Origin: Salvator merianae
Taxonomy: Eukaryota; Chordata; Lepidosauria; Squamata; Teiidae
Assembly: GCA_003586115.2 (NCBI GenBank)
Contig: QVOM02000103.1
Location: 2,108,001-2,172,000, forward strand
DNA length: 64,000 bases
Reading direction: 5' to 3'
Below, piece by piece: positions 33,795 to 46,009 of the stretch (its first letter is position 1; each line of letters begins with the position of its first letter). The position numbers and the translations under genes are program-made. The notes beneath the pieces were generated by a model. That model searched no databases, was not told the origin of the DNA, and saw only the letters and a program-made list of their open reading frames with translations.

Positions 33795-34370
33795 TACCTG
33801 TGCTTCAGCAAAGCATTTAGCAAAGATTCCAGTGATATTCTTCTAAACAAGCTGATTAAGTATATACCGAAAGGCAGTTCTGCTTGGTTTACATCCACAG
33901 TTGGCTGGAAAACTGCTGATCAAATCAATTGTCACCAAACTGAAGGGATGTTTTGAATGGGGTGATACAGGGCTTGTTCCTAGCCTGGTACCCTTCAACT
34001 TATTAATGATTTGGACCAGGACAAAAATGGAATTTCTAATAAATTTACAGACAATACTTGCCATGCTGCACCCTTTTGTATCACAGAAGATACAAAATTC
34101 AAAACAAACATGGAGAGCTGTATTGAATAAACACAAATGCATAATAAATATTACAAAATAATGCATAATTAAATTCAGGGTTATAGGATGCAGGATAAGT
34201 GACTGAGAACAGCTTGTGTGAAAGATACTTTTAGTGAACCACAAACTGATTATGATTCAGCAGTATGGCAGCAAGAAAGGTGCATGCAATTTGCATCTGC
34301 ATAAATTATCTCCAAATCAGAGGACGTAATATACTATATTTGGTACAGGTTAGGCTCCAGTTCAAGTAGT
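33795..34370 (+). mobile_element. CR1/L3-type LINE, decayed reverse transcriptase segment
   Basis: Translation in shifting frames gives 'SKAFS' and 'SDILLNKL' (family: SKAFD...HDILL), then a region equivalent to the 'QGSVLGPLLFNIFINDLD' motif ('aacttattaatgatttggac'). Next come the downstream phrases 'accacaaactgattatgatt', 'cagcagtatggcagcaagaa' and 'gttaggctccagttcaagta'. Many stops and frameshifts. The 133-aa minus frame across it is antisense chance. Confidence 0.8.
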
Positions 34371-34449
34371 GCATCTTTTTTTTTTTTGAAGGATTCAGTG
34401 TCTTACTTTAAAAAGTGTTTAGACAAATGAGTATGCCAATAAAATTAAA

Positions 34450-34594
34450 AGATGTAGCTGTGTTAGTATGGATCAGTAAGCAAAGGGGTCTAGTAGCACC
34501 TCAGAGGCTGGTGAAGTCGGTTTCATCTACGAAAGCTCATGCTACCAACTTCTTTGTTAGATTCTAAGGTGCTATTAGATGCTCTTGCTTCTCA
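34450..34594 (+). repeat. Reptile/amniote interspersed repeat of SINE size
   Basis: The phrases 'gctgtgttagtatggatcag', 'gtctagtagcacctcagagg', 'cgaaagctcatgctacc' and 'tttgttagattctaaggtgc' are a well-known reptile repeat in which 'agcacctcagaggctgg' and a later 'ttctaaggtgctatta' face each other. It could be a SINE or a non-autonomous DNA element; I do not assign it. Confidence 0.65.
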
Positions 34595-34954
34595 GTAGAA
34601 TTACCAATAGAATTAAATAAGTTTTACCAGTACATAAAGGTATAATAATATGAAGTCCAACAGAAAGAGCATTGAAAAAAAGTGTAATAAAGAACATAAG
34701 AACAGCTGAGTGCACTAAAGGAGCATATATGGATAGTAATTATGTAGAGCAACTATAACTGAAATTTTAGAAGATCCTGCTGTTTTAGAAGATTGAAAAT
34801 AACAACAAAAACAATGACCCTAATGTGTCTTTTAAGTATTTTGTCTCATTAATATACAGTACAGGAATGACCTGAAAAATAGGTAGTTTAAAGAAGAAGG
34901 TTCCCGGGCAAGGTAGTTTTGAAGTTAGAATTAATAGTGTGCAAAAGATTGATT

Positions 34955-35110
34955 GATCCATTGATTGACTGATATTTCTATCCTGCCTTATACCGAAAGG
35001 TCTCAGAGTGAATCACAATAAAATAATTATAAATGCAAATAAAATAGATTGGCTAAAACAGTAACTGTACCTGAAAGGGGAAATGATACTAGATGTGATC
35101 TAACTGTGTG
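34955..35110 (+). repeat. LINE-like reptile repeat, fragment
   Basis: 'atttctatcctgccttatac', 'ggtctcagagtgaatcacaa' and 'gtaactgtacctgaaag' match the 5' part of the copy at 2.54 kb. Confidence 0.55.
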
Positions 35111-35599
35111 ACTTAAGGGGAAAAAAAAAAGAGAATTGATATCTGTGCAATGATCTAGCCTACAATATTTATGAGCTGAAGCAAGGTGTGAGTTGGGATT
35201 CATGGTAGTGACGATGGTGGGTTCCTCCAATGCCCACTGATCTTGCAATCTAGATGTGCAGGCTTCTGCTTTTACATCTTCTGCTCTATTTTAAATTCTA
35301 CTGTTTCCACACACTTTATAAACAGTGGGAAAGATTAAGATTTTTGGGATGGTGACCACATGTTTGTGCATGAAATTCAAAGGTGTCTTGGATTGTAGAG
35401 ATGATATTTTGTACTGCAGGAAAGTGGCTTGGAGAAAATAAAAAATGGGGGTTTTCTACAATGATCATTTGATTTGGCATGTGGACTACAACCAGATCTT
35501 CTGAAAGGCCCACCTTTATCTTTCTAAAGAATTATATTTGGGTATCTAGAAACTCTGTTTGAATTGGTCATGCCAGTGGATTGATACTTATCCTCCACT

Positions 35600-35735
35600 T
35601 TGGAGGTCATCTTCCAATGGGTGTGGGAGCCAAGGATGTTGGTGACAGTGATGGGCCAGCCTTTCCTGATGGAAGCATGGGTGTGTGGGGAGTTCCAGGA
35701 GAGCATTCCCTTTTTATTTTTAAAATTGTACCTTA
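35600..35735. repeat. Unclassified repeat, left of a diverged direct pair
   Basis: 'gaggtcatcttccaatgggt', 'gtgggagccaaggatgttgg' and 'cagtgatgggccagcctttc' parallel the stretch at 36872-37005. Both minus-strand translations contain a G-W-x-I-T-x-T-x-x-x-G-S-x-x-H-x-K-M pattern, so the ancestral sequence may have been coding. Family unknown. Confidence 0.55.
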
Positions 35736-35826
35736 GCACAGGTATGAATGATTTCTTTGGGAAATGCACTTGCTGCTCTCACTCCATTATGGAATGGAAG
35801 CTCATACTTCTCATCTAGAAGTAGGG

Positions 35827-36868
35827 GCAAACAGTGAGTTAGCAAATTTTGCTGATGACACTAAATTGTTCAGGGTAGTAAAAACTGAAAGTGATTGTTA
35901 AGAACTCCAGAGGGATCTCCTGACATTGGGTGAGTGGGCAATGAAGGGGCAAATGCACTTCAATCTTGCAAGTGGAGAGTGATGCACATGAGGGCAAAGA
36001 ACCCCAATTATACCTATAAATTCATGGGGGCAAAGCTCTCTGTGACATACCAGGAAAGAGACTGTGGGGTTCTGGCCAAGAGCTCAATGAAGGTGTTGAC
36101 CCAGTGTGCAGCAGCAGTGAAAAAAGGCAATTGAATGCTAGGGGTAATTAGGAAAAAAAATATAAAACAAGTATGCAGGTGTGATTGTGCCTCTTTATAA
36201 ATCTACAGTGAGACCACACTTGGAATATTGTGTACAGTTCTGGTCACCTCACCTCAGAAAGGATATTGTGGAACTGGAAAAGGTGAAGAAAAAGGCAGCC
36301 AGAATGATCAAGAGAATGAAATAGTTTCGTTATGAAATCAGGCTGCAATGTCTTGGCCACTTCAGCCTTGAAAGATGGAGTTTAAGAGGGGGTCTGATTG
36401 AAGTATATAAGATCATGCATAGTATGGAAAAGGTGGATAGAGAAAAAATATTTTCTCTATTGCACAACACTATGACCAGGACAGACTCTATGAAGCTGAT
36501 GGGCAGGAGAGTTAAGAATAATAAAGGAAAGTATTTTTTAATCCAGAGGATCATTGGTCTGTGGAATTTACTACTGGAAAAGGTGGTGACAGCTATAAGC
36601 CTAGATAGCTTTAAGAACAGATTGGACGGAGTCATGGAGGTCAGGTGTATCGGCGGCTACTAGAATGGATGCCTAGGTACTGCCTCCAGGGTGGAGAGAC
36701 AGGCAGGATGCCTCTGACGACCATTTGCAGGGAGTTGAGAGCAGGTGAAGGTTTTGCCTTTATATTCTGCTTGAGAATGCCCAGAAGCAATTGCTGGGCC
36801 ACTGTATGAGACAGCATGCTGGACTAGATGGGCTGTGGCCTGATCCAGCAGGGCTCCTCTTATATTCA
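35827..36868 (+). mobile_element. CR1 LINE, ORF2 end and 3' UTR
   Basis: Starts in the reverse transcriptase with the translated motif 'LANFADDTKLF' (catalytic FADD), and continues through '[16 protein letters not shown]', 'GRRVKNNKGKYFLIQRI' and 'DSFKNRLDGVM', the usual CR1 C-terminal landmarks. The 3' UTR ends 'gatgggctgtggcctgatcc', 'agcagggctcctcttatatt'. Stops break the frame at several points (for example after EC at ~36138). The copy is 5' truncated inside the polymerase. Confidence 0.93.
36415..36663 (+). pseudogene. CR1 ORF2 C-terminal frame (82 aa)
   Basis: An open piece of the CR1 ORF2 C-terminus, 'MHSMEKVDREKIFSLL' to 'FKNRLDGVMEVRC'. The family order is R-T-x-x-x-x-L-x-x-R-R-x-x-x-N-x-x-x-x-F-x-x-R. 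The preceding polymerase domain is broken by stops, so this is part of a dead element and the Met is internal. Confidence 0.85.
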
Positions 36869-36871
36869 TTA

Positions 36872-37005
36872 TAAAATGGCATCTTCCCATGGCTTTGGGA
36901 GCCAGACATGGTGGTGAGAGTGATGGACCAACCATTTACCTTTCCTGATGAGAAAGCAGTCCTGGGACTGCTAGGAATGTCATTCAGCAAGTGTGGCAAA
37001 TCTGT
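36872..37005. repeat. Unclassified repeat, right member of the diverged direct pair
   Basis: 'tggcatcttcccatggcttt', 'gggagccagacatggtggtg' and 'gagagtgatggaccaacc' match the stretch at 35600-35735 in order and orientation. The two flank the CR1 copy. Confidence 0.55.
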
Positions 37006-40000
37006 GGCAATTAGGGGTAATTAATGAGTAGTCAATGTGCCTGCAAGTGTGCCATCATCCCACCAGAGGACCAAGAAGTAATGATGGCTTCTGTATGGTT
37101 GAGAGAGCAGGAGAGTTTCCTGAATGATTTTCATGACTCTCCCCTATTCATTAATTATATCATTGGACTTGCTAGCAGTTCTGGGCATCTTTACTGATAT
37201 TTGATCTTGTAAACTAGTGGTTTGGGACAAGTCTAGTCTTCCTTAAAATTTGACTATCAGACTTATTTCAAATAACGTAATGTAAGAAAACAGTGGAAAG
37301 TCAGAGGCTAATTATTTGCAAAAGAAACTTGTAGACTGCCAATTATTGCAGTGCCAGCACTATTGAAAACATAAGTGTTGCACTTTTGATGGAATTCATC
37401 TGAGCACCTTGGTGACTGTATTTGAATGATTGAAGCTAGGAGTATAAATGCCTCTTCATCATAGTTAACGAATCATACATATACAACTACTGCAGAGTCT
37501 ATATTTTCAAATGTCAGATGTACTAGTATATATTTTGCAAGAATGCTGCTGTTTTTCAAACGTGATTGGGCTGTTGAATTCTAGAAAAACTGAACATGTA
37601 TTTGTGGCTTTTAGTGTGAGTGAATGGACGTTTTCATACTTTCCACCTTAGGACAGGGTAACTATCCTGTTCTAAAGTGGAATGGACATGGATACCATCT
37701 ACACTGCCAGGCTATAGACTGGAATACCAACAGGATACCAGCATTTGTACTGTGAATGCTCGTGTCCTACTCTGGATTTAGGAGGTCTTAATCTGGATCC
37801 CTAAAAGATGCATTTAATCGGGTCTACCAGTGGACCAGTGCAGTCCTGATCCAGAGCATGGGAGGCATGAAGTGGCATGCCTGCCGTGTTTGGGACTACC
37901 ATGCTTCCTTTCAGCAGCATGCCTCAGCGTGCCAGAGGCCCCAGGACTAGAACTTTTATTCCTAGCCCTCAGAGGTGTAGGGTGTGTGGCTGTGGGGTGG
38001 ACTGAACAGTCCAAGCCTTTCTGTGTTTGGGATCAATGGGCCAGGCTATTCCAGATCCACTGAACCCAAACAAGGGCAGATAAGTGCAGGAACAGTCAAA
38101 GTTTTTATAGAAGAGCTTTTGTTTCTGCCAAGTTATACCTTCCAAGATAGCTTTGACTAGGAAAAGTAATAAAACAAGCTCTAGCTAAGAAGAAGAAAGG
38201 GATAGCTTCGGATAGCTAAAAACAGCAGCTTATCTGGCAACAGGCATAACAACAGACATATAGTACGTACAACCTGTGCCCTTTCTGCCAATTGTGCTTG
38301 TTTGCTTATGTAGGTGCCTTTTCTCTATCTAGGGCCTCACTGGTCTTTGTTTTGATGTTTCTCCCTTGTCTCTGTTCACTTCTCTACCAACTGTGAAGAC
38401 ACGCTTCTCCCAGATCAAAATGTGGTCTAGACCAATTATGTTACCCATGTGGTGGCCACTAAGAGAAGCATGCCAAGGAAAGTTATGCTAGGAGCCAAAA
38501 GCAGTTATGCAGCCTGAGGTCAGACACAGTGACATCATCCTATTCATGCCAGGCGAACCAACCAAATACAGAAAATACAGTTATATTGACTCTTAAGAAG
38601 CATAATCAGAATATGTAAAAGATTTTAAATCTCTCTCTGATGCATCAGAAGTAGGGAACACACCACTGTTTCATTCTCCTTGCCAGTCTTCTGATAGCTT
38701 CGACACTACAGTTAGCTTCCACACTGTGTACTGCAGTCTGAAATGTGCAGCTTGCTTCAGGTCTATCAGGCTGAACAGGTCAAGGTACCATAGAGTGCAC
38801 CAGCAGCCATCCACAGGATGTCTGCCCAACCCAACCTCCCTTCAGGAAAGGAGAACAAAAGTTCCCAGAAGTGGACTGTTTCCAAAGGTTAGTAAAATGG
38901 CACTTGGGTCCATGTGCCATAGGATATGCTCCAGCTGCCACTGCAGCGGTCAGTGCAGATCATGACATGGAAACATGAGAGAGATCACTTCAAAGTGGTC
39001 TCTCTTTGGACTTTCATGCTCAGGAGTCCTGAGTTTGAGTGACAGATGTGTTCCCTGTAACCTCCAGTAAATAGCCAAAGAATTCTGATCAAAGCTATCT
39101 TTGTTTCCTAGAAGACAGACCCAGACCGAAAGTGGTCAAGCATTCAGAATAGCATCATTTACACAGAACATCCAATGTGATAGTGAAGTTGATTAGAAAC
39201 TGGAATACTTCTGTTTTCTGAGCATCATTATGTAATACAAGTGAGCAGTTGTCTGCTGAATTTCTTATAAAATTCTATCACTTTGCCAACTGCCTAAGTA
39301 AGCTTATCAAACAGAACTCTTGATCCTTCAACATATGTTTTGTATTTTTTTTACCCCATTGTGGCATTTATGTGGTACTTCAAATTTTCAGATGAATTTC
39401 TTCTGAATGCTTTGTAAATTAAAAAAAAAAAAGTAGGATGCAGTATTTAGTGAAATAGCTTATGTTTTATGAAGCTACAAATTAGCATACACAAATAAAG
39501 TATTTATAAAAATGTTATAAAACACTGTTTTTAGATATAAGAAGGAAATAAAGTTGTTAAAGACATTTGATGAGACAATATCTGACCCATAGTTTTATGC
39601 TTCTGTAGCCTAGAGCCAATGCTGCTAATAGGTGTAAATATTTGAAACTTGTAAATTTAATGGAAAATACTAAATTTGTCAATTTATCAACTGGCATGTC
39701 AGAGTAACAGTTCAGTTATTAAAGGCTTCTAGTTTATTTGTATTTAAATTATATTTTTCTAGCAACTGCATTATGATGTGACATCTTTTCTGGGCATTTT
39801 GCTTGAATAAATAAATGGGATATTGTATTCAACAGGGATATTAGTATATAAATTAGTTCTGTAACAGACATTGTAATGTTATTTAGATTTTTGGTTTGTA
39901 CAGGCATGGTAGGAATTCCCCAGAGCCATTATACAGAATTAGAAGATCTGAGTTGATGTAGTAAAATTGGTTTTTGTAATATGCTGATGTCAGTAGCCTT

Positions 40001-40593
40001 TGCTGTGTGGAACCTGGAAAGATATTTAAATTAAAGCTGCTGCTTACTCTGTCATAGGGACTAAAGATTAGGAATGATTTCAAATGACTTGCTGGCACGA
40101 GTTTGGCCTACAAGGCAATAGATGTCTTTTTCTTTGTCAAAGTCTATTTATACAAAGAAAGCAACAAGAGAGAGACAGATCCCAAGTGCGCAGAAACTTC
40201 ACCTTCTGTCACCGAAATCATGTTTTACGCATTTCACTGAGAACGGTTTTATGTATTTGTAGCCTTACTGCTTGGTCATGGTGCAGCTGGTGCTGAGTCA
40301 TGAAATGAGGAAGGGCAGGTGGGATAAGGAGCCTGGGCTGCATTAAATGCCCTGCTGATCACTTGTGAATATAACTCTGCTTGCTTAACACTCTAGGGTT
40401 TTTTTTTCCTCCTCATAAATGTATTTATTCTTCTTCATTATTTCAGGCCTTTCACTTATTTTATCAATGACCCTGCATTATAAATGCCAGGTAACATTTG
40501 GGAGAATAAAATAAGTGCAATTAAATAAAACAACAATAGGGTATGGCATCATTAAGTATGAAGAACTACAGTAAATAAGCAGGACTGAAAGAC
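37006..40593. other. Unique DNA with a GC-richer block
   Basis: 37.64-38.09 kb is GC-richer and may be another decayed non-autonomous DNA element (frames of 66 and 77 codons on opposite strands are chance). The rest is AT-rich with an A12 run at ~39421. No gene recognised. Confidence 0.45.
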
Positions 40594-40595
40594 TA

Positions 40596-42984
40596 CCATG
40601 GTACCTGGGTACTTGACTGCTTTCAAACTCGTCGAATTTGGTACTCGACGCATTTTGACGCAAAAAATTTGTCCTGGTACTTGTGGTTTGTTTGGTACTT
40701 GATGTGCAAACTAGAACTTGTTGGTGTTGGTTGCCTCATGATTCACTACCCTTTCCAACCAAAACACGTGGTAGCTCTTGCCCTGTGCACATCCCCTTGC
40801 GATCTTATTTAGCTTCTGTGGTCATTTTGTGTATTTTTGAGCTTTTTTTTTTCATCATGGGTCCTAAGAAAATGAGGACTGATAGAGCTGAGCAGAAAAG
40901 AAAATTACTTTGCAACACCACTGAGCAAAATAAAAATAAAGAAATAATAGGAACGTATGAGAGCCGTATTTGCATTACTGATCTTGCTGCAGAATATGGT
41001 ATGCCTAGAACAATGGTCTCCACCACTGTTAAGAATAAACAAGTGATAAAAAAGGCTGATGTAGTGAAAGGGGTTAAAGTAGTAACAAAGCAGCATTCCC
41101 AAACACTGGAGGAAGTTGAAAAGCTGTTATTAATTTAGGTAAACAAGAAGCAGTTAGCGGGAGACAGCGTATTGCAAGCCATGATGTGTGAAAAAGCAAA
41201 CGTTTTGCATGCTGATCTTTTGAAAAAAAAAAAAACTGGGACCAAGTGATGAGAGAGTTGAAGTTTTTAAGGCTAGTCATGGCTGGTTTGATAATTTTAA
41301 AAAGAGGACCAGCATCCATAGCATCCGGAGATATGGCGAGACAGCGAGTGCAAATAAAAAGGCTGCTGATGAATTTGTTGGTGAATTTCAAGATTTATAT
41401 AATGGCCGAAGGCTTTATTCCCCACCAAGTTTTTAACTGTGATGAGACCAGACTTTTTTTGGAAAAAAATGCTGAGTAGAACCAACATCACAAAAGAGGA
41501 GAAGGCATTACCAGGCCGTGAACCAATGAAGGACAGGTTCACTGTATTGTGTGGCAATGCTAGTGGAGACTTAAAACTCCAGTCTCTACTAGTCTATCAT
41601 AGTGAAAACCTGTGAGTTTTCAGGAGCATAATGTCAGAAAAAGCAAACTGCATGTGCTTTGGAGGGCAAACAGCAAAGCTTGGATCACAAGACAATTTTT
41701 CACCGAGTGGATGAATGAAGTGTTTGAAAAAAATATTTGCTGGAGAAAGATTTGCCTCTGAAAGCTCTCCTAATTTTGGACAATGTGCCTGCCCACCCTC
41801 CAGGCTTGGAGGATAACTTACTGGATGAGATCAGCTTTATCACTGTAGGGTTCCTGCCCCCCAAAATTGTTCCTCTCATCCAGCTCATGGACCAGCAGGT
41901 AATTTCAAACTTCAAAAAGTTATACACCAAGACACTTCTCCAAAGGTGCTTTGAGATCACCTCTGACATCTAGCTGACCCTCACAGAATTCTGTAAGGAG
42001 CATTTCAATATCCTGCACCATTTTAACCTTATTGATAAGGCCTGGAACAAAGTCTCTTATAGGACAATGAGTTTGGCATGGAGGAATTTGTGGCCAGAAG
42101 CTGTGACTCGGAGAGACTTTGAAGGGTTTGAGGCTGACCTTAAGCCTGCAGGTATAGAGAGTACAGTTGTGCAGGATATTGTATCTTTGAGCCAATCCAT
42201 GGGTCTGGAGTTTGATGCTGTTGATGTTGAGGAGTTAGTGTAGGAACATTGTGAAGAACTCAGCACTGAGGAGTTGCAGGAACTACAAAAGTAATGGCAA
42301 CAAGAGGTGACTGAAGAGATTTCTTCAGGTGAAGAGGAGATAAGGGAGGATATCCATAGTTTCTTGATAAAATAAATGTGTGCAAAACGTGCAGAAGTTC
42401 AAAACTTTGTGGAGAAGTACCATACGGACAAAGCTCTGACAAGCAGACATATGAATTTATAGAATGATCAAACAATTTCACACTTTCGAGGAATTCTGTA
42501 AAGAAGACAGAAGCAATCTTCATTGGATAAATTTTTAGTGAAGGTGGCAAAAAGTGTGTCACAGCCTGTGGTGCAAGCTGAGAAAAGGCAGAAAAGAGAA
42601 AGAACACCTGAACTGCAAGTGCCCAATGTTCTACTGGAGGGGGACTCTCCTTCCAAGCAACACTCCATGTAACCTCTCCTCCTCACCACTCTCCTCCCAC
42701 CATCCCATTAGGATATGGACTCTTCTCACTGCAGGTAAAGTGAAGTTTTTATTTTATTTAATCTAAATACAGGTGCGTTTATTAATTTTTAGGTTTATTT
42801 CTCATGTAAAGCAACTATCTACAACCCTATATTTTTACATATTGCCTTAAAAATGTGCATTGTCTTTGGTTTGGGAACGCATTAAATTCATTTACATTAT
42901 TCCTTATGGGAAAAAATTGTTTGGTACTCAAAGTCTTTGGTACTCATTGTCCGTCCCAGAACCAATTGACAACGAGTACCAAGG
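40596..42984 (+). mobile_element. Tigger (pogo-type) DNA transposon, full length
   Basis: The left end begins 'ccatggtacctgggtacttg'. The right end, read inversely, begins 'ccttggtactcgttgtcaat'. The inner parts of the ends also match ('ggtactcgacg', 'ggtactcaaag'). It is flanked by TA on both sides (40594-40595 and 42985-42986), the pogo/Tigger target. The length of 2,389 bp equals a complete Tigger. One decayed transposase gene lies inside. Edges are base-accurate. Confidence 0.96.
40857..42671 (+). pseudogene. Tigger transposase, decayed
   Basis: The start is 'MGPKKMRTDRAEQKRK', the normal Tigger N-terminus, followed by a pogo/CENP-B type helix-turn-helix. The frame stops at 41138, then continues as 'LAGDSVLQAMMCEKANVLHA' and 'HGWFDNFKKRTSIHS' (second DNA-binding part). 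The catalytic region keeps all three aspartates: FNCDET (codon 41441-41443), LILDNVPAH (41779-41781) and QLMDQQVISNF (41890-41892), with 36 residues between the last two. After further stops (e.g. 42241) the C-terminal part runs to a stop at ~42671 ('KFLVKVAKSV'). Several frameshifts and stops mean no active protein. About 600 codons, normal for the family. Confidence 0.95.
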
Positions 42985-43214
42985 TATGTATTTCAAAAAA
43001 TGGAAAGCAGAGTATAAAATGCCACTCCCAGTACAGAGGTATATTTTGCAGAAGGCAATACAGCCAGAAGAATCTCAATATTCTTACTGGTCTCCTTTCA
43101 TCAAAGAACTACCCAGAAGTGAAGGCAATTTATGGAGGATAAAGTATAACAATTTGATATTTAGATTTCTCTGGGTGCTGTCCTGCTGGGGAGGGAGGGA
43201 GGATTATACTTTAA

Positions 43215-43338
43215 ATGTATATGAAGAATACTTCATATATATTATTTTTTTACTGTTGTGACCCACTCTGGGATCTTTTGGTGAAGGGTGGAATATAGGT
43301 TCTTGAAGAAGTAAAAGAAAATAAATAAATAAAAACAA
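43215..43338 (+). repeat. LINE-type 3' tail
   Basis: 'gtgacccactctgggatct', 'ggtgaagggtggaatatagg' and 'aataaataaataaaaac' follow the common reptile LINE ending (gacccGCCctGGG ... GGGCGGgatataaa ... aataaataaa). Confidence 0.6.
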
Positions 43339-43394
43339 AGATAAGTGTGCACACACAGGCACACACGTAGAAAATCTCTATTGAGCTCAGATAT

Positions 43395-43850
43395 ATCAGT
43401 TTCTAAATTAAACAATTTTTTGCCTGCAAGAAGAGATGGGTGTTCAGTTGGTGTCTAAACAGGTTTGGGACTGAAGACAGGTGAGGCTGCTTAGAGAGTT
43501 TCACAAACAAGGGGTTACCATGGAAAATTTCTGATCTCTAACCACTACTTTCCGAGCCTCAGTATAGGGATTACAGAGAAGGCTTCTGGTGTTGTTCTAG
43601 TCTAGATAATCTAGATATGTCCCAAACTGTGTAGGACCGTAACTGTCATGGGAGTCCATTGAATAGAGTCTAGAAATGTATGGACAGCTTGTGCAGGCAG
43701 GCAAGGATCGGTGTCATGTGTTTCCCTGTGAAACTTCCTAGTGCTGGACACATGGGCTTGAATATTCCTCTGCAGTAATACAGTCTTGGTAGGATGTGAA
43801 CTACTGCAGTGCAGTTCCATCAAATCATATTTTGAATAGGTGTCCCAGTT
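43395..43850 (+). repeat. LINE-like reptile repeat, fragment
   Basis: 'aagagatgggtgttcagttg', 'gagtttcacaaacaaggggt', 'ctaaccactactttccgagc' and 'taactgtcatgggagtccat' follow the same order as the repeat at 15.5 kb, but are strongly diverged. Confidence 0.5.
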
Positions 43851-44004
43851 CCAGAAGAATCAATAGGGTCACATTCCCTTTCTTCCTCTTCTGGAATAAG
43901 TTATCATAAAAGATAACCAGAGCTCTTTCCATGCTGAAAAACTGAACTAAACTGTAGTTGAAATGACCTAGAAAATCTGGGTATGTGGCAGAACTGGAGA
44001 CAAA

Positions 44005-44916
44005 GGCCCATTCCACACTCCCCTCCTTTGGTTCCTTTGAAAGTATTCTGGTTCATTGTCTGCATTTATAGGGGTGTATGCTGTCTGTCCTGGGCCAAAC
44101 TCTGCAGCAATGCAGATGCACCATAACTGTCTCATTCCATGCAACTGACTAGGAGGCAACTGATATGGAGGCACGGTGGCACAGAAGGCTAAGGAACTGA
44201 TCTTTCAGTAGGAGGATCGGAGTTCAAGGCCCCTGTCTGCTGTGTAGAGGGGATGGGCACCCTCTACTGGCCCCTAGCTCCAGCCAACCTAGCTGTTTAA
44301 AAGCAAGTAATTGCAAGTAGATAAATAGGAAGCATCACATTGTGTGATGTGGAAGATAGACAGATGTAAGCCTTCGGGCGAAAAATAACCTTGTAAGCCG
44401 CTTTGAGTCAGCTTTGGCCGAGAAAAGTGGGGTATAAAAACCAACTTCTTCTTCTTCTAGGTGCAACCCACCACAGTCAGCAATTGTCCTAGCCTCCTGT
44501 CAGTTCTTTGTCATGCTTGGTGCACGAAGGCAGGGCTGAACAGAACAGTTTTTGAATTTTTTCCAAAGTCTGTCTACAGTCTTCAAAGCAGCATGCCAAC
44601 CTCCATGCTGGGCTTCTAGTAATGATATTTGGATAAGGTAAGTAAGCTATGAAGATAGGACTGTGTCAGTAACGCCTGACTCCATAATGTTGCACCATGA
44701 CCAAAATGTCCCCATTTTCCTTGTTCTGGACTAAGTGCAGAAGTGCTGATGACTAGACTGGAACAGACAGCATGGGTGATCGTCAACTTCTTCAAACAGA
44801 TCTACAGCTAATCCAGGATAGGCACTCCTTAGGACAGTTATGGAACAGAATAGCACTACTCCCATGTGGACAAAGCATTCTACAGAGCTGTTTGTTTAGC
44901 AAATGTGGAAAGGGCC
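44005..44916. mobile_element. GGCC-ended non-autonomous DNA element, family B, split by a SINE
   Basis: Left end 'ggcccattccacactcccc', right end 'aaatgtggaaagggcc', which pair as inverted repeats. The interior has 'gcaatgcagatgcaccataa' and 'ggcactccttaggacag'. A SINE occupies 44167-44458. Without it the element is about 620 bp, similar to other copies. No transposase frame. Confidence 0.75.
44167..44458 (+). mobile_element. tRNA-derived squamate SINE, plus orientation
   Basis: Starts 'ggaggcacggtggcacagaa', has a B-box-like 'gagttcaaggc' at 44220-44230, then 'ccctctactggcccctagct', and ends 'gtaagccgctttgagtcagc', 'gtataaaaaccaacttcttc'. By eye it is about 95% identical to the inverted copy at 46184-46500. 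Imperfect flanking 'ctaggaggcaac' / 'ctaggtgcaac' may be the target duplication, in which case the element begins a few bases earlier. Confidence 0.92.
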
Positions 44917-45671
44917 AAGATTTGTTGACATAGAGCATAAGTAGGCATCATAATGTGCACATAACCTGTACCTTCTGTTCATCACAGAGTTTTCTCTACT
45001 TCATTGTCCTCAGCTCTGGAATATTCCATGGAGCTAAGGCTGTGATCAGATGGGCTAGTGGAAGTTGCAGTGACTTGCTGCTAAAGTGATGGGCCTGCTG
45101 CTGCTCCCACACTTGAGCATGCTGCATGGCCACAATTATGGCTAATCATTCTGACACTTTGCCATTAGAGGGCATCCCATGGGCATCCAAAATGGTACAA
45201 TAGGGAGAGAGTAACCATAGAAGCACTTGGAGTGTGCCTTTCCATGTGTCGACAATGGGGCATGGATAGCAGGCACACATAACCATAGGACATGTCATGG
45301 TAGCATATGCCTTTCATTTTAATAAGGACATCAAATGAATGCCAGTCATCTCAGCAGGAAACCATTTTTATCCATTTCCAGAGATCAACTGGCTTTATGA
45401 GTTCCCTACCTTATAGAAGGGAGTCATTGTAGTCTTGAGTCTCAAGCAAAGATTGTCATCCATTAAAAAGATGAGGAAGAAAATTTCCCTCACTTTTAGA
45501 CCACCAAATGCCCTAAACCTCATGCCATATATTCTGTCCCAAACTTCTGGTATGGGTGCATCCCTGCACTTTTCTTAACAGAAAACCTGCTACCACTTCT
45601 ACAATTGAATAAAAACAGCAAATGGGTTTGCTGCAATACCAAATTTGTTGTCCTTGGCTGAGTGTCATGGC
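44917..45671. other. Intervening DNA, nothing firm
   Basis: The segment around 45040-45300 is GC-richer ('ggctgtgatcagatgggc', 'gtgtgcctttccatgtgtc') and may be another non-autonomous DNA element, but paired ends were not found. Confidence 0.35.
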
Positions 45672-46009
45672 TTTTGTTGTTGATCAGTCATTAAGTCATG
45701 TCCAGCTCTTTGTGACTCCATTGTCCATAGCATGCCAGGGTCTTCTGTTCTCTACTGTCTCCCAAAAATTTGTCCAAGCTCATATTTGTGTTACTGAATA
45801 CTTTTGTTTGTTGCTTTTGTACACTATCTAACCACCTCATCCTCTGCCATCTCTTCCCCTTTTGCCTTCAATCGTTCCCAGCATCAGGATCTTTTCCAGT
45901 GAGTCATCTCTTCTCATTCTGTGACCAAAGTTTTTGAACTTCAACTTCAGTGAACAGTCAAGATTGATTTCCTTTAGTAGTGACTGATTTGATGTCCTTA
46001 CAGTATTCA

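Noticed and set aside
33843..34244. 133-codon minus-strand frame
   Set aside because: It is antisense to the decayed CR1 reverse transcriptase segment, whose landmarks are on the plus strand.
42860..43261. 133-codon frame on the plus strand
   Set aside because: It starts inside the Tigger right end, crosses the element boundary into flanking DNA and has no domain.
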